Shown piece by piece: positions 52,001-59,778 of a stretch of DNA of 64,000 nucleotides. The notes under the pieces are model-generated. The model ran no database searches. It was not told the DNA's origin and saw only the letters and a list, made by a program, of their open reading frames with translations. The number at the start of each line of letters is the position of its first letter. Positions within the stretch are counted from its first letter, which is position 1. Position numbers and translations under genes: made by a program. The stretch comes from JAJXWB01 sp964634325 (lineage in GTDB: Bacteria > Pseudomonadota > Alphaproteobacteria > Rhizobiales > Beijerinckiaceae), in NCBI GenBank assembly GCA_964634325.1, contig CAZWJF010000005.1:124001-188000 (forward strand), written 5' to 3'.

Positions 52001-54091
52001 ATGAACGCGCCCCAGCGAATCGAACGCCGCAACTCGACCTGCCCGCACGATTGCCCATCGGTCTGCGCGCTCGACGTCGAGATTCTCGCGCCGGATCGCA
52101 TCGGCCGTATCCGCGGCGCCGAACAGCAGACCTATACGGCTGGCGTGGTCTGCGCCAAGGTCGCGCGCTACGCCCAGCGCATCCATCACCCAGATCGTCT
52201 GACGCGCCCGCTGAAGCGGATCGGTCCGAAGGGGTCCGGCCAATTCGCGCCGATCTCGTGGGAGGACGCGCTCGACATCGTCGCCGAGCGGTTCCTCGCG
52301 GCGGAGCGGGCCCACGGCGCTGAAACCGTCTGGCCCTATTATTACGCGGGCACGATGGGGCGTGTGATGCGCGACGGGATCAACCGGCTCACGCACGCCA
52401 AGAAATATTCGCGATATTTCTCGACCATCTGCGTCAACCTCGCCTGGCCCGGCTATATCGCCGGCGTCGGCCGCCTGATGGGGCCAGACCCCCGCGAAAT
52501 GGCCAAGGCCGATTGCGTGGTGATCTGGGGAACGAACGCTGTGGCGACGCAGGTCAACGTGATGACCCACGCCATGCGAGCCCGCAAGGAACGCGGGGCG
52601 CGCGTCGTCGTCGTCGACGTCTATCGCAACGCCACGATGGAGCAGGCCGATATGGGCCTGTGTTTGCGGCCGGGAACAGACGGCGCGCTCGCCTGCGCCG
52701 TCATGCATGTTCTCTTCCGCGACGGCTTCGCGGATCGCCAGTTCATGGCGCAATTCGCCGACGCGCCGAACGAACTCGAAGAACACCTCCGGACGCGCGC
52801 GCCGGAATGGGCTTCGGCGATCACCGGATTGACGGTCGCGGAGATCGAAGCCTTCGCGCGGCTCGTCGGCGAACGCAAGCGCACCTATTTCCGGCTCGGC
52901 TACGGCTTCTCGCGCAGCCGCAACGGCGCCGCCAACATGCACGCCGCATCCTGCATCGCCACGGTGACCGGCGCCTGGGCGCTCGAAGGCGGCGGCGCCT
53001 TCCACAACAACGGGGCGATCTATCATCTGAACCAGTCGGTCGTGGAGGGGCTCGACGTCGTCGATCGTTCGACGCGCGTGCTCGACCAGTCGAAGATCGG
53101 CGCGATCCTGACCGGCGAGGACGACGCGCTGAAAGGCGGCCCGCCGGTGACCGCCATGCTGATCCAGAACACCAATCCCGCCTGCGTCGCGCCCGACCAG
53201 AACAAGGTCGCCCGCGGCTTCGCGCGAGAGGACCTGTTCGTCGCGGCGCACGAGCAATTCATGACGGATACCGCGAAGATCGCCGACATCGTCTTGCCGG
53301 CGACGATGTTCCTCGAGCACGACGATTTCTATCCCGGCGGCGGCCACCAGCATCTGGGGTTCGGCCCGAAGCTCATCGAGCCGCCCGGCGAATGCCGCTC
53401 TAACCACGACGTCATCTGCGCGCTCGCAAGGCGCGTCGGCGCGGAACATCGCGGCTTCGACATGACGCCGCGGGAACTGATCGACTGCACCTTGCGCGAT
53501 TCCGGCTGGGGCGGTCTCGACGCTCTCGAAAAGACGACCTGGATGGACGTACAGCCGCCGTTCGAGGAAGCCCATTTCCGCAAGGGTTTCGCATGGCCGG
53601 ACGGCAAATTCCGTTTCAAGCCGGATTGGCCGCGCACGCCGTTCGCCAACATCGGTCCGATGGGCCCGTGGCGCGACATGCCGCGTCTGCCCGACCATTG
53701 GCCCGTCACGGAAGAGAGCGACGTCGACCATCCCTTCCGACTGGCGACGAGCCCGTCGCGCAGCTTCCTCAACACCTCCTTCACCGAGACGCCGGATTCC
53801 CTTGCGCGCGAAAAGCGGCCGGAAGTGATGATCCACCCGGAGGACGCGGCCGCTTACGACGTCGCGGACGGCGATCTCGTCATGCTCGGCAACGGACGTG
53901 GCCAGGTTCGCCTGCACGCGCGGCGGTTCGACGGCGTCCGGCGCGGGGTATTGGTCGCCGAAGGCATCTGGCCGAATTCGAAATTCGTGGACGGGCAGGG
54001 GATCAACGTGCTGACGTCGGACGACTCTCCGGCGCCCTTCGGCGGCGCCGCTTTTCACGACAACCACGTCTGGCTGCACAAGAGCGCGTAA
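52001..54091 (+). CDS. Molybdopterin oxidoreductase (DMSO-reductase family) with [4Fe-4S] N-domain
   Basis: 696 residues. The N-terminal cluster ligands Cys14, Cys18, Cys22 and Cys51 (STCPHDCPSVCAL..GVVCAK). Typical large-subunit phrases follow: YYYAGTMGRVMRDGINRLTHAKKYSR, STICVNLAWPGYIAG, PGTDGALACAVMHVL, and the C-terminal molybdopterin-dinucleotide domain (MIHPEDAAAYDVADGDLVMLGNGRGQV). No Tat signal, so cytoplasmic. The substrate is unclear; a Mo-coordinating Cys or Ser could not be assigned. The gene follows a purine-rich AAAGGAG site and precedes the papain-like gene by ten bases. Confidence 0.88.
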   Translation: MNAPQRIERRNSTCPHDCPSVCALDVEILAPDRIGRIRGAEQQTYTAGVVCAKVARYAQRIHHPDRLTRPLKRIGPKGSGQFAPISWEDALDIVAERFLAAERAHGAETVWPYYYAGTMGRVMRDGINRLTHAKKYSRYFSTICVNLAWPGYIAGVGRLMGPDPREMAKADCVVIWGTNAVATQVNVMTHAMRARKERGARVVVVDVYRNATMEQADMGLCLRPGTDGALACAVMHVLFRDGFADRQFMAQFADAPNELEEHLRTRAPEWASAITGLTVAEIEAFARLVGERKRTYFRLGYGFSRSRNGAANMHAASCIATVTGAWALEGGGAFHNNGAIYHLNQSVVEGLDVVDRSTRVLDQSKIGAILTGEDDALKGGPPVTAMLIQNTNPACVAPDQNKVARGFAREDLFVAAHEQFMTDTAKIADIVLPATMFLEHDDFYPGGGHQHLGFGPKLIEPPGECRSNHDVICALARRVGAEHRGFDMTPRELIDCTLRDSGWGGLDALEKTTWMDVQPPFEEAHFRKGFAWPDGKFRFKPDWPRTPFANIGPMGPWRDMPRLPDHWPVTEESDVDHPFRLATSPSRSFLNTSFTETPDSLAREKRPEVMIHPEDAAAYDVADGDLVMLGNGRGQVRLHARRFDGVRRGVLVAEGIWPNSKFVDGQGINVLTSDDSPAPFGGAAFHDNHVWLHKSA

Positions 54092-54101
54092 TCCGACGAC
54101 C

Positions 54102-54680
54102 ATGACGAAACGCCGCGCCCGCCTGCCCGTCGAACAGGGCGACATCGACGGCCTTTGCGCTGTCTACGCCACGCTCAACGCCTGCAAACTGCTGTTCGGC
54201 CATACCGAAAAGCAGGACGAGAAGCTTTTCGAAGTCCTGTGCGCCGGCATCGCCGATCTGTTTCCGCAAATCCTGTGGGACGGAACGGGCGTGCCCACCA
54301 TGTACCGCCTGTTTCGCATCGCCGACGCCTGGGTCCAGAAGAAGCACAAGGCGCGGCTCGTGTGGTCGGCCCCGTTGATGCGCACGAAATTCTCGCGCGC
54401 GGACCGGTTCTTTGCGCGTCTGCGCGGCGATCTGGAGACCGCGCAGGAAACAGGGCGTGCGGCGTGGATCGTCGGATTGGGCGCCCCGTGGGAGCACTGG
54501 ACGGTGATCGAGCGCATTTCAGGCGGCGTGGTCTGGTTCTACGACAGCTGGGGCATGGGCCATTACCGCTTCGACAGCTTCACCCTCGACAAAGACAAGG
54601 CCGGCGAGGGCAAGGGCAAGAAGATCATGATCGACACGCACCAGACGTTCCTGCTGCGCGCCAGTCCGCTCGACCCCTGA
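54102..54680 (+). CDS. Papain-like Cys-His-Asp protein of unknown function
   Basis: 192 residues. Near the N-terminus is EQGDIDGLCAVYATLNA with a candidate nucleophile Cys19; GAPWEHWTVIERI provides His132 and WFYDSWG provides Asp148. Gln12 could complete an oxyanion hole. This is the order and spacing expected for papain-like hydrolases; the motif DGLC-x-YA-x2-NA resembles proteins encoded on accessory islands, but no named family could be assigned. No signal peptide or membrane segment. It lies ten bases after the molybdopterin gene and is probably co-transcribed, an uncommon partnership. Confidence 0.65.
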   Translation: MTKRRARLPVEQGDIDGLCAVYATLNACKLLFGHTEKQDEKLFEVLCAGIADLFPQILWDGTGVPTMYRLFRIADAWVQKKHKARLVWSAPLMRTKFSRADRFFARLRGDLETAQETGRAAWIVGLGAPWEHWTVIERISGGVVWFYDSWGMGHYRFDSFTLDKDKAGEGKGKKIMIDTHQTFLLRASPLDP

Positions 54681-54695
54681 CGCGCGAGGCTGGGG

Positions 54696-55376
54696 TCAAC
54701 CCATCGCCACCTTGCGTGCGCCCTCGCCGTGCTTGCGGCGGTCCAGCTTCAGCGTCCATAAGCCGAAGGCGATCCACATGCCATTGTATACAACGCCGGC
54801 CAGCAGCACGGCCCAACCGGGAACCGGCCCCACCGACGCACGCGCCACCATTTCGGAGAAACTTGCGGCCGGCGTCGGATGGATCGCGATCTTGCCGTAA
54901 TAGGCGACGGTCTGGATCAGCAGAATCCAGGCGTAATTGCGCCTCAGCCGCCGTCCCATGGCGCGGGTCAGGCTGATGTGATGAACCGGCGACGTGTAGT
55001 CCTTCGCCAGAACGTCGCGCCAGCGATCCTCGTTCGCGTCGCCTCGCAGGATCGGCGCGTAGAAATGCGTCTCCATCCAGCGCGCTCGCGCGCGCCACAC
55101 GTTGAAATACCGGTAGCGCCGCGCCTCGAGATTGAGGAATACGGCCAGCAGCAACCCGACCAGGATCAACGGCAGCGGCGAGGCTTCGGGACTGGAGAAG
55201 GTCGAGGACAAGGCGATGCCCATGGTCACGATCGACCAGTTCGTCGTGTTGTCGAGCCGCGTCCGCCAGATCGTCGAACGATAGACCTCGCCGCGATAGA
55301 GATGCGCGATCGCGCCCATCTCGGCCGAATCGAAATTTCGGCGCGGCGCATCGGCCTTTTGAACAGCGAGCGACAT
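54696..55376 (-). CDS. DUF2270 membrane protein
   Basis: 226 residues. Starts MSLAVQKADAPRRNFDSAEMGAIAHLYRGEVYRSTIWRTRLDNTTNWSIV, then membrane helices near PLPLILVGLLLAVFLNLEARRYRYF and WAVLLAGVVYNGMWIAFGLWTL. The family is of unknown function. ATG at 55376 with GGGAGG upstream. It converges with the papain-like gene. Confidence 0.82.
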   Translation of the reverse strand: MSLAVQKADAPRRNFDSAEMGAIAHLYRGEVYRSTIWRTRLDNTTNWSIVTMGIALSSTFSSPEASPLPLILVGLLLAVFLNLEARRYRYFNVWRARARWMETHFYAPILRGDANEDRWRDVLAKDYTSPVHHISLTRAMGRRLRRNYAWILLIQTVAYYGKIAIHPTPAASFSEMVARASVGPVPGWAVLLAGVVYNGMWIAFGLWTLKLDRRKHGEGARKVAMG

Positions 55377-55470
55377 GGCGCACCTCCCGGCCCGGGCGGT
55401 CTGCGCCGCCTCGGCCTCGACTATGCAGCCTGCGATCGGACCCGGATAGATGGCCGTTGGTTGAGCGACC

Positions 55471-56085
55471 TCAGTCGCAACCGAATACGCGATTGCCGAC
55501 CACACGCAGGCGTCCGCTCGCAGCTAACGCCAGCGCGCGCGGATAGACGACATGCTCCTGTTCGAGCACGCGCGCAGCCAGCGTGTCAGGCGTATCCTCG
55601 TCCTTCACGGGAACGGCGGCCTGCAGGATGATCGGGCCCGCGTCCATTTCCGGCACGACGAAATGCACCGTGCAGCCGTGAATCTTGACGCCGTCCTCCA
55701 GCGCGCGCTCGTGGGTATGCAGGCCGCGGTAGGAAGGCAGCAGGGCGGGGTGGATGTTGAGCATTCGGCCCGTCCACTGGCCGACGAACCATGGAGTGAG
55801 CACGCGCATGAAACCCGCGAGGCATACGATCTCGACGCTCGCGCGTTCGAGGATCCCCTGGACCTCGCGTTCGAACGCCTCTCGATCCTTGCCGTAGATC
55901 TTGTGATCGACGACCGCCGTCGCGACGCCGCGCTCTTTCGCCCAGTCGAGCCCCGCAGCCTCCGGCCGATTGGAGAGAACCAGGGCGATTTCCGCGGGAT
56001 AATCGGGCGCGGCCGCAGCTTCGACCAGCGACTTCATGTTCGAGCCGCGTCCGGAAATCAGGATGGCGACGCGCTTTCGGCTCAC
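55471..56085 (-). CDS. purN: Phosphoribosylglycinamide formyltransferase
   Basis: 204 residues. VAILISGRGSNMKSLVEAA at the start and the folate-binding NIHPALLPSYRG..HTHERALEDGVKIHGCTVHFV, with the catalytic Asn/His/Asp set. Second formyl transfer in purine synthesis. GTG start at 56085 overlaps the purM stop (GTGA). Confidence 0.96.
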   Translation of the reverse strand: MSRKRVAILISGRGSNMKSLVEAAAAPDYPAEIALVLSNRPEAAGLDWAKERGVATAVVDHKIYGKDREAFEREVQGILERASVEIVCLAGFMRVLTPWFVGQWTGRMLNIHPALLPSYRGLHTHERALEDGVKIHGCTVHFVVPEMDAGPIILQAAVPVKDEDTPDTLAARVLEQEHVVYPRALALAASGRLRVVGNRVFGCD

Positions 56086-57146
56086 AGCTTCAGCGCCCCG
56101 TGCGTCACGACGCGTTCGCCCGTCGCCCGGACGACCTCGCCGATGCGAATTGGCCCGAGCCCCGCGGCGACGAGCGCCTGTTCGCCTTCGTCCGCCTTGG
56201 CCTTCGAGACGACCACGACCATGCCGATCCCGCAATTGAAGGTCCGCAGCATTTCCTTTTCGGCGACGCCGCCCTCGCGCGCGAGCCACGAGAAGACCGG
56301 CGGAACCGGAATGGCCGAGAGATCGAGCGCTGCGCCGAGCCCGTCCGGCAGCACGCGCGGAATGTTCTCGGGAAATCCGCCGCCGGTGATGTGGGCGAGC
56401 GCCGCGATCGAGTCGGTCGCCTTCAGCGCCGCCAGCAGCGGCCGCACATAGATTCGCGTCGGGACGAGCAGCGCTGCAGCGAGCGAGACGCCCGGCGCGA
56501 AGGGCGCAGGCGCGTCCCAGCCGAGGCCGGCGCGCTCAACGATTCGCCGCACCAGCGAAAAGCCGTTCGAATGAACGCCGGAGGAGGGCAGGCCGAACAG
56601 TATGTCGCCGTCCGCCACGGCCTTGGGCAAGAGCCGGCCCCGTTCGGCGGCGCCGACGGCGAAGCCAGCCAGATCGTAGTCGCCCTTGGCGTAGAGCCCG
56701 GGCATTTCGGCGGTTTCCCCGCCGATCAGCGCGCAGCCGGCGTCGACGCAGCCGGCCGCGATGCCCTTCACCACGGCCGCGCCTTCCTGCGGGTCGAGCT
56801 TGCCGGTCGCATAATAATCAAGGAACAACAGGGGCTCGGCGCCCTGCACGACCAGGTCGTTGACGCACATGGCCACGAGGTCGATCCCGACCGTGTCGTG
56901 AATGCCGCTTTCGATGGCGATCTTCACCTTGGTGCCGACGCCGTCGTTGGCGGCGACCAGCACCGGATCGGAAAAGCCGGCGGCCTTCAGGTCGAACAGG
57001 CCGCCGAACCCGCCGATTTCGCCGTCGGCGCCCGGGCGGCGCGTCGAGCGCACATGCGGCTTGATGAGTTCGACCATCCGCGTTCCCGCGTCGATGTCGA
57101 CGCCGGCCTGCGCATAGGTGAGGCCGTCCTTCGGCTTGTCCTGCAT
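56082..57146 (-). CDS. purM: Phosphoribosylformylglycinamidine cyclo-ligase
   Basis: 354 residues. TYAQAGVDIDAG at the start, DGVGTKVKIA, ALIGGETAEMPG, GLPSSGVHSNGFSL and HITGGGFPENIPRVLP: canonical AIR synthetase. ATG at 57146; longer frames upstream cover the divergent phosphatidyltransferase. Forms a coupled pair with purN. Confidence 0.97.
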   Translation of the reverse strand: MQDKPKDGLTYAQAGVDIDAGTRMVELIKPHVRSTRRPGADGEIGGFGGLFDLKAAGFSDPVLVAANDGVGTKVKIAIESGIHDTVGIDLVAMCVNDLVVQGAEPLLFLDYYATGKLDPQEGAAVVKGIAAGCVDAGCALIGGETAEMPGLYAKGDYDLAGFAVGAAERGRLLPKAVADGDILFGLPSSGVHSNGFSLVRRIVERAGLGWDAPAPFAPGVSLAAALLVPTRIYVRPLLAALKATDSIAALAHITGGGFPENIPRVLPDGLGAALDLSAIPVPPVFSWLAREGGVAEKEMLRTFNCGIGMVVVVSKAKADEGEQALVAAGLGPIRIGEVVRATGERVVTHGALKL

Positions 57147-57305
57147 CGCGATCCCCGGGGTTTGCGGCCGCATTATCGGGTCGCAGGCGCGCTGGCAAGG
57201 CGGCGAGAGGAATCCTTCCGGCTTGACCCCTCGGGGGCGGCGCCTGCTAAATGTGCGCCGGGAGCGAAGCTGTTCGACGACGGCCAGAACGGCGAGGGGA
57301 GCAGG

Positions 57306-57854
57306 TTGAAGATCGATAATTTCGGCAGCCTGCCGAACATCATCACGATCGGACGCCTTCTGCTCGTGCCCGTCATCGTCTCCATGATCGTTGCGGGGCA
57401 GTGGACGGACGCCTTCGCCGTGTTTCTCATCGCCGGCCTTTCGGACGCGGCCGACGGCTGGCTCGCCAAGACCTTCGACCTGCGCACGGAACTCGGCGCC
57501 TTCCTCGACCCGCTCGCCGACAAGACCCTTCTCGTCTCGATCTACGTCGCGCTGGGCATCGCGCACGCCATTCCGTCGACGCTCGCCATTCTCGTCGTGT
57601 CCCGCGACGTGATGATCGTGGGCGGCGTCATCACCTCCTGGCTGCTGGACAATCCGATCGAGATTCGGCCCCTCTACGTCTCGAAAATCAACACGACGGT
57701 GCAGATCGCCTTCGCGGCGGCCATTCTTGGGGCGAGCGCCTTCGGCTTCTCCACCGCCTATTGGTACTGGCCCGCCGTCTACCTCGTGGCGGCATTGACG
57801 CTCGCCTCGGCGGGCGCCTATCTGGGGCCATGGATCAAGCACATGGGCCATTGA
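57306..57854 (+). CDS. CDP-alcohol phosphatidyltransferase (PgsA/cardiolipin synthase-like)
   Basis: 182 residues with about four membrane helices. Catalytic motif: DAADGWLAKTFDLRTELGAFLDPLADK, i.e. D-x2-D-G-x2-A-K..G-x3-D-x3-D, with Lys in place of the usual Arg after Ala. Makes a phospholipid headgroup linkage; short length and divergence leave the alcohol substrate open. Start at TTG 57306 (LKIDNFGSLPN), which follows AGGGGAG; there is no ATG before it in frame. Overlaps the next gene. Confidence 0.85.
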   Translation: MKIDNFGSLPNIITIGRLLLVPVIVSMIVAGQWTDAFAVFLIAGLSDAADGWLAKTFDLRTELGAFLDPLADKTLLVSIYVALGIAHAIPSTLAILVVSRDVMIVGGVITSWLLDNPIEIRPLYVSKINTTVQIAFAAAILGASAFGFSTAYWYWPAVYLVAALTLASAGAYLGPWIKHMGH

Positions 57855-59017
57855 GCGAGACGACGGCCGCGTCCGGTGAGACGCGCACGCCGGCGCTCGC
57901 GGATATCGCGCCTTTCGCCGCCGCGCTGGCGGCGGCCGCTCTGTTCCTCTACCTGTTTTCGAGCGTTCTGATGCCCTTTGCGGCCGGAATCGCGCTCGGC
58001 TACCTGCTCGATCCCGTCGCAGAAAAGCTCCAGCGCGTCGGCTTCAACCGGCTCGGCGCGGCCTTGTTCATCCTGGCCGTCTTCATCGTCGTTCTCGTCG
58101 TCGCGCTCGTTCTGATCGGCCCGATTCTCGGCCACCAGCTTTCTGGCTTCGTCGACAACCTGCCGAAAATCATCGTGCGGTTGCAGACCCTGCTCTCCGA
58201 CGAGAGCGGCAAGATCCTGAATTCGTCATGGGCCGGCGACCTCGCGGCCAAGCTCGGCCTGGGCTCCGGCAATCCCGGCGACATCCAGAAGGCGCTGGGC
58301 GATCTCGCCGGAGAAGCGGCGAAATGGCTCGGCGGCTTCGCGAAATCGCTGATTTCGGGCGGCGCGGCGCTGGTCGGCATCCTGTCGTTGGTTGTGATTA
58401 CGCCGGTCGTCGCTTTCTACATCCTCGTCGACTGGAACAAGATGGTCGAGTCGCTACGCGCGCTGGTGCCGCCGCGCTACCTGCCTGAGGTGCGGGTGCT
58501 CGCGCGCGATATGGATGCGGCGCTCGCCGGCTTCGTCCGCGGCCAGTCGCTGGTCTGCCTGTTCCTGGGTCTTTGGTACGGGCTCGGCCTGACGCTCGTC
58601 GGCCTCAACTTCGGATTTCTGATCGGCATTTCAGCCGGATTTCTGAGCTTCATTCCATATGTCGGCTCGTTGAGCGCGCTGGTCGTGTCGTCGATCGTCG
58701 CGCTCGTCCAGGGCTGGCCCGAGTGGCAGCTTCTGGCTATGGCGCTCGGCGTCGTGCTGAGCGGTCAATTCCTCGAGGGCAATGTCCTGTCTCCGAAGCT
58801 CGTCGGAGAATCCGTCGGGCTTCACCCGGTCTGGCTGATGTTCGCGCTGCTCGCCTTCGGCTCGTTGTTCGGTTTCACAGGTCTGATCGTGGCGGTGCCG
58901 GTCGCGGCGGCGATCGGCGTGCTTCTGCGCTTCGCGCTCGCGCGCTATCGCGTCAGCCCGTTTTATCTCGGCGAGGCCGGCGCGCCGACCCAGCCAGTCC
59001 CGGCTACGGAAAAATGA
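57830..59017 (+). CDS. AI-2E/PerM-family permease
   Basis: 395 residues with seven to eight hydrophobic segments; the N-terminal block LADIAPFAAALAAAALFLYLFSSVLMPFAAGIALGYLLDPVAEKLQR and the later SLVCLFLGLWYGLGLTLVGLNFGFLIGISAGFLSFIPYVGSLSALV match the AI-2E transporter family, ending ..VAVPVAAAIGVLLRFALARYR. Substrate unknown. Two starts: ATG 57830 (overlaps the previous gene by 25 bases) or TTG 57851 (TTGA overlap). Followed by hdaA with an ATGA overlap. Confidence 0.85.
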   Translation: MDQAHGPLSETTAASGETRTPALADIAPFAAALAAAALFLYLFSSVLMPFAAGIALGYLLDPVAEKLQRVGFNRLGAALFILAVFIVVLVVALVLIGPILGHQLSGFVDNLPKIIVRLQTLLSDESGKILNSSWAGDLAAKLGLGSGNPGDIQKALGDLAGEAAKWLGGFAKSLISGGAALVGILSLVVITPVVAFYILVDWNKMVESLRALVPPRYLPEVRVLARDMDAALAGFVRGQSLVCLFLGLWYGLGLTLVGLNFGFLIGISAGFLSFIPYVGSLSALVVSSIVALVQGWPEWQLLAMALGVVLSGQFLEGNVLSPKLVGESVGLHPVWLMFALLAFGSLFGFTGLIVAVPVAAAIGVLLRFALARYRVSPFYLGEAGAPTQPVPATEK

Positions 59018-59727
59018 GCGCCGCCGATCCGCGCGCGGCGCGGGGAGCGAGTCCCCGACAGCTTGCGTTCGAATTCTGTCCTCAGCCGCGCTTTGGCGAC
59101 GACGATTTCCTGATCGCTCCGTCGAACGCGGCCGCGCATGAGCTTGTCACGGGTTGGCCGAACTGGCCGGACCCGGCGCTTGTCCTCGTCGGTCCCCCGG
59201 GATCGGGCAAGAGCCATCTGGCGACGATCTGGGCCCGCCAAGCGCGCGCGGTCCTCGCGCCCCCGCATGCGATCCGCGCAGCCGGCGAACTCGGGGAGTT
59301 CTACGGGCGCAACATCCTCGTCGACGACGCCGACCAGATCGACGACGAAGCAGGCTTGTTCCACCTGTTCAATCTCGCGCAGGAATCGCGGGCCTCGCTG
59401 CTGCTGGCGGCCGAAAACCCGCCGGAATCCTGGGGTCTCGTCTTGCCCGACCTGCGCTCGCGGCTGCGTCGCGCGCCGATCGCGCGGATCGAACCTCCGA
59501 CCGACGATCTGATGCGGGCCGTTCTGGTCAAATTGTTCTTCGACCGGCAACTGGCTGTCGAGGCCAATGTGATCGACTACATCGCCGCGCGCATCGACCG
59601 CTCGTTCGAAGCCGCCCGCGCGATCGTCTCGGCGCTCGATTCCGAGGCGCTGGCGCGCGGACGGGGCGTAAGCAGGGCTTTGGCCGCGGAAATCGTCGCG
59701 CGACTTGCGCATGACGAGGATTTGTAA
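59014..59727 (+). CDS. hdaA: HdaA-like DnaA inactivator (AAA+)
   Basis: 237 residues. It has a sliding-clamp-binding-type sequence QLAFEF at 16-21 and a P-loop GPPGSGKSHL, followed by ILVDDADQI and FNLAQESRASLLLAAENPP, as in Hda proteins, which act with the clamp to hydrolyse DnaA-ATP. Starts within the stop of the permease (ATGA). A hdaA-ppk-ppx arrangement is common in alphaproteobacteria. Confidence 0.88.
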   Translation: MSAADPRAARGASPRQLAFEFCPQPRFGDDDFLIAPSNAAAHELVTGWPNWPDPALVLVGPPGSGKSHLATIWARQARAVLAPPHAIRAAGELGEFYGRNILVDDADQIDDEAGLFHLFNLAQESRASLLLAAENPPESWGLVLPDLRSRLRRAPIARIEPPTDDLMRAVLVKLFFDRQLAVEANVIDYIAARIDRSFEAARAIVSALDSEALARGRGVSRALAAEIVARLAHDEDL

Positions 59728-59778
59728 CGAAACTCGGGCATCAAACGCGCCCGCGAAGAGCCTGACCGGACGGACATC

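Noticed and set aside
51977..54145. 722-codon minus-strand frame opposite the molybdoenzyme
   Set aside because: Antisense of a gene with four conserved Cys ligands and family motifs.
54784..54793. TTGTATACAA-like palindrome in the DUF2270 gene
   Set aside because: Inside a coding region far from any promoter; taken as a chance copy of the van operator.
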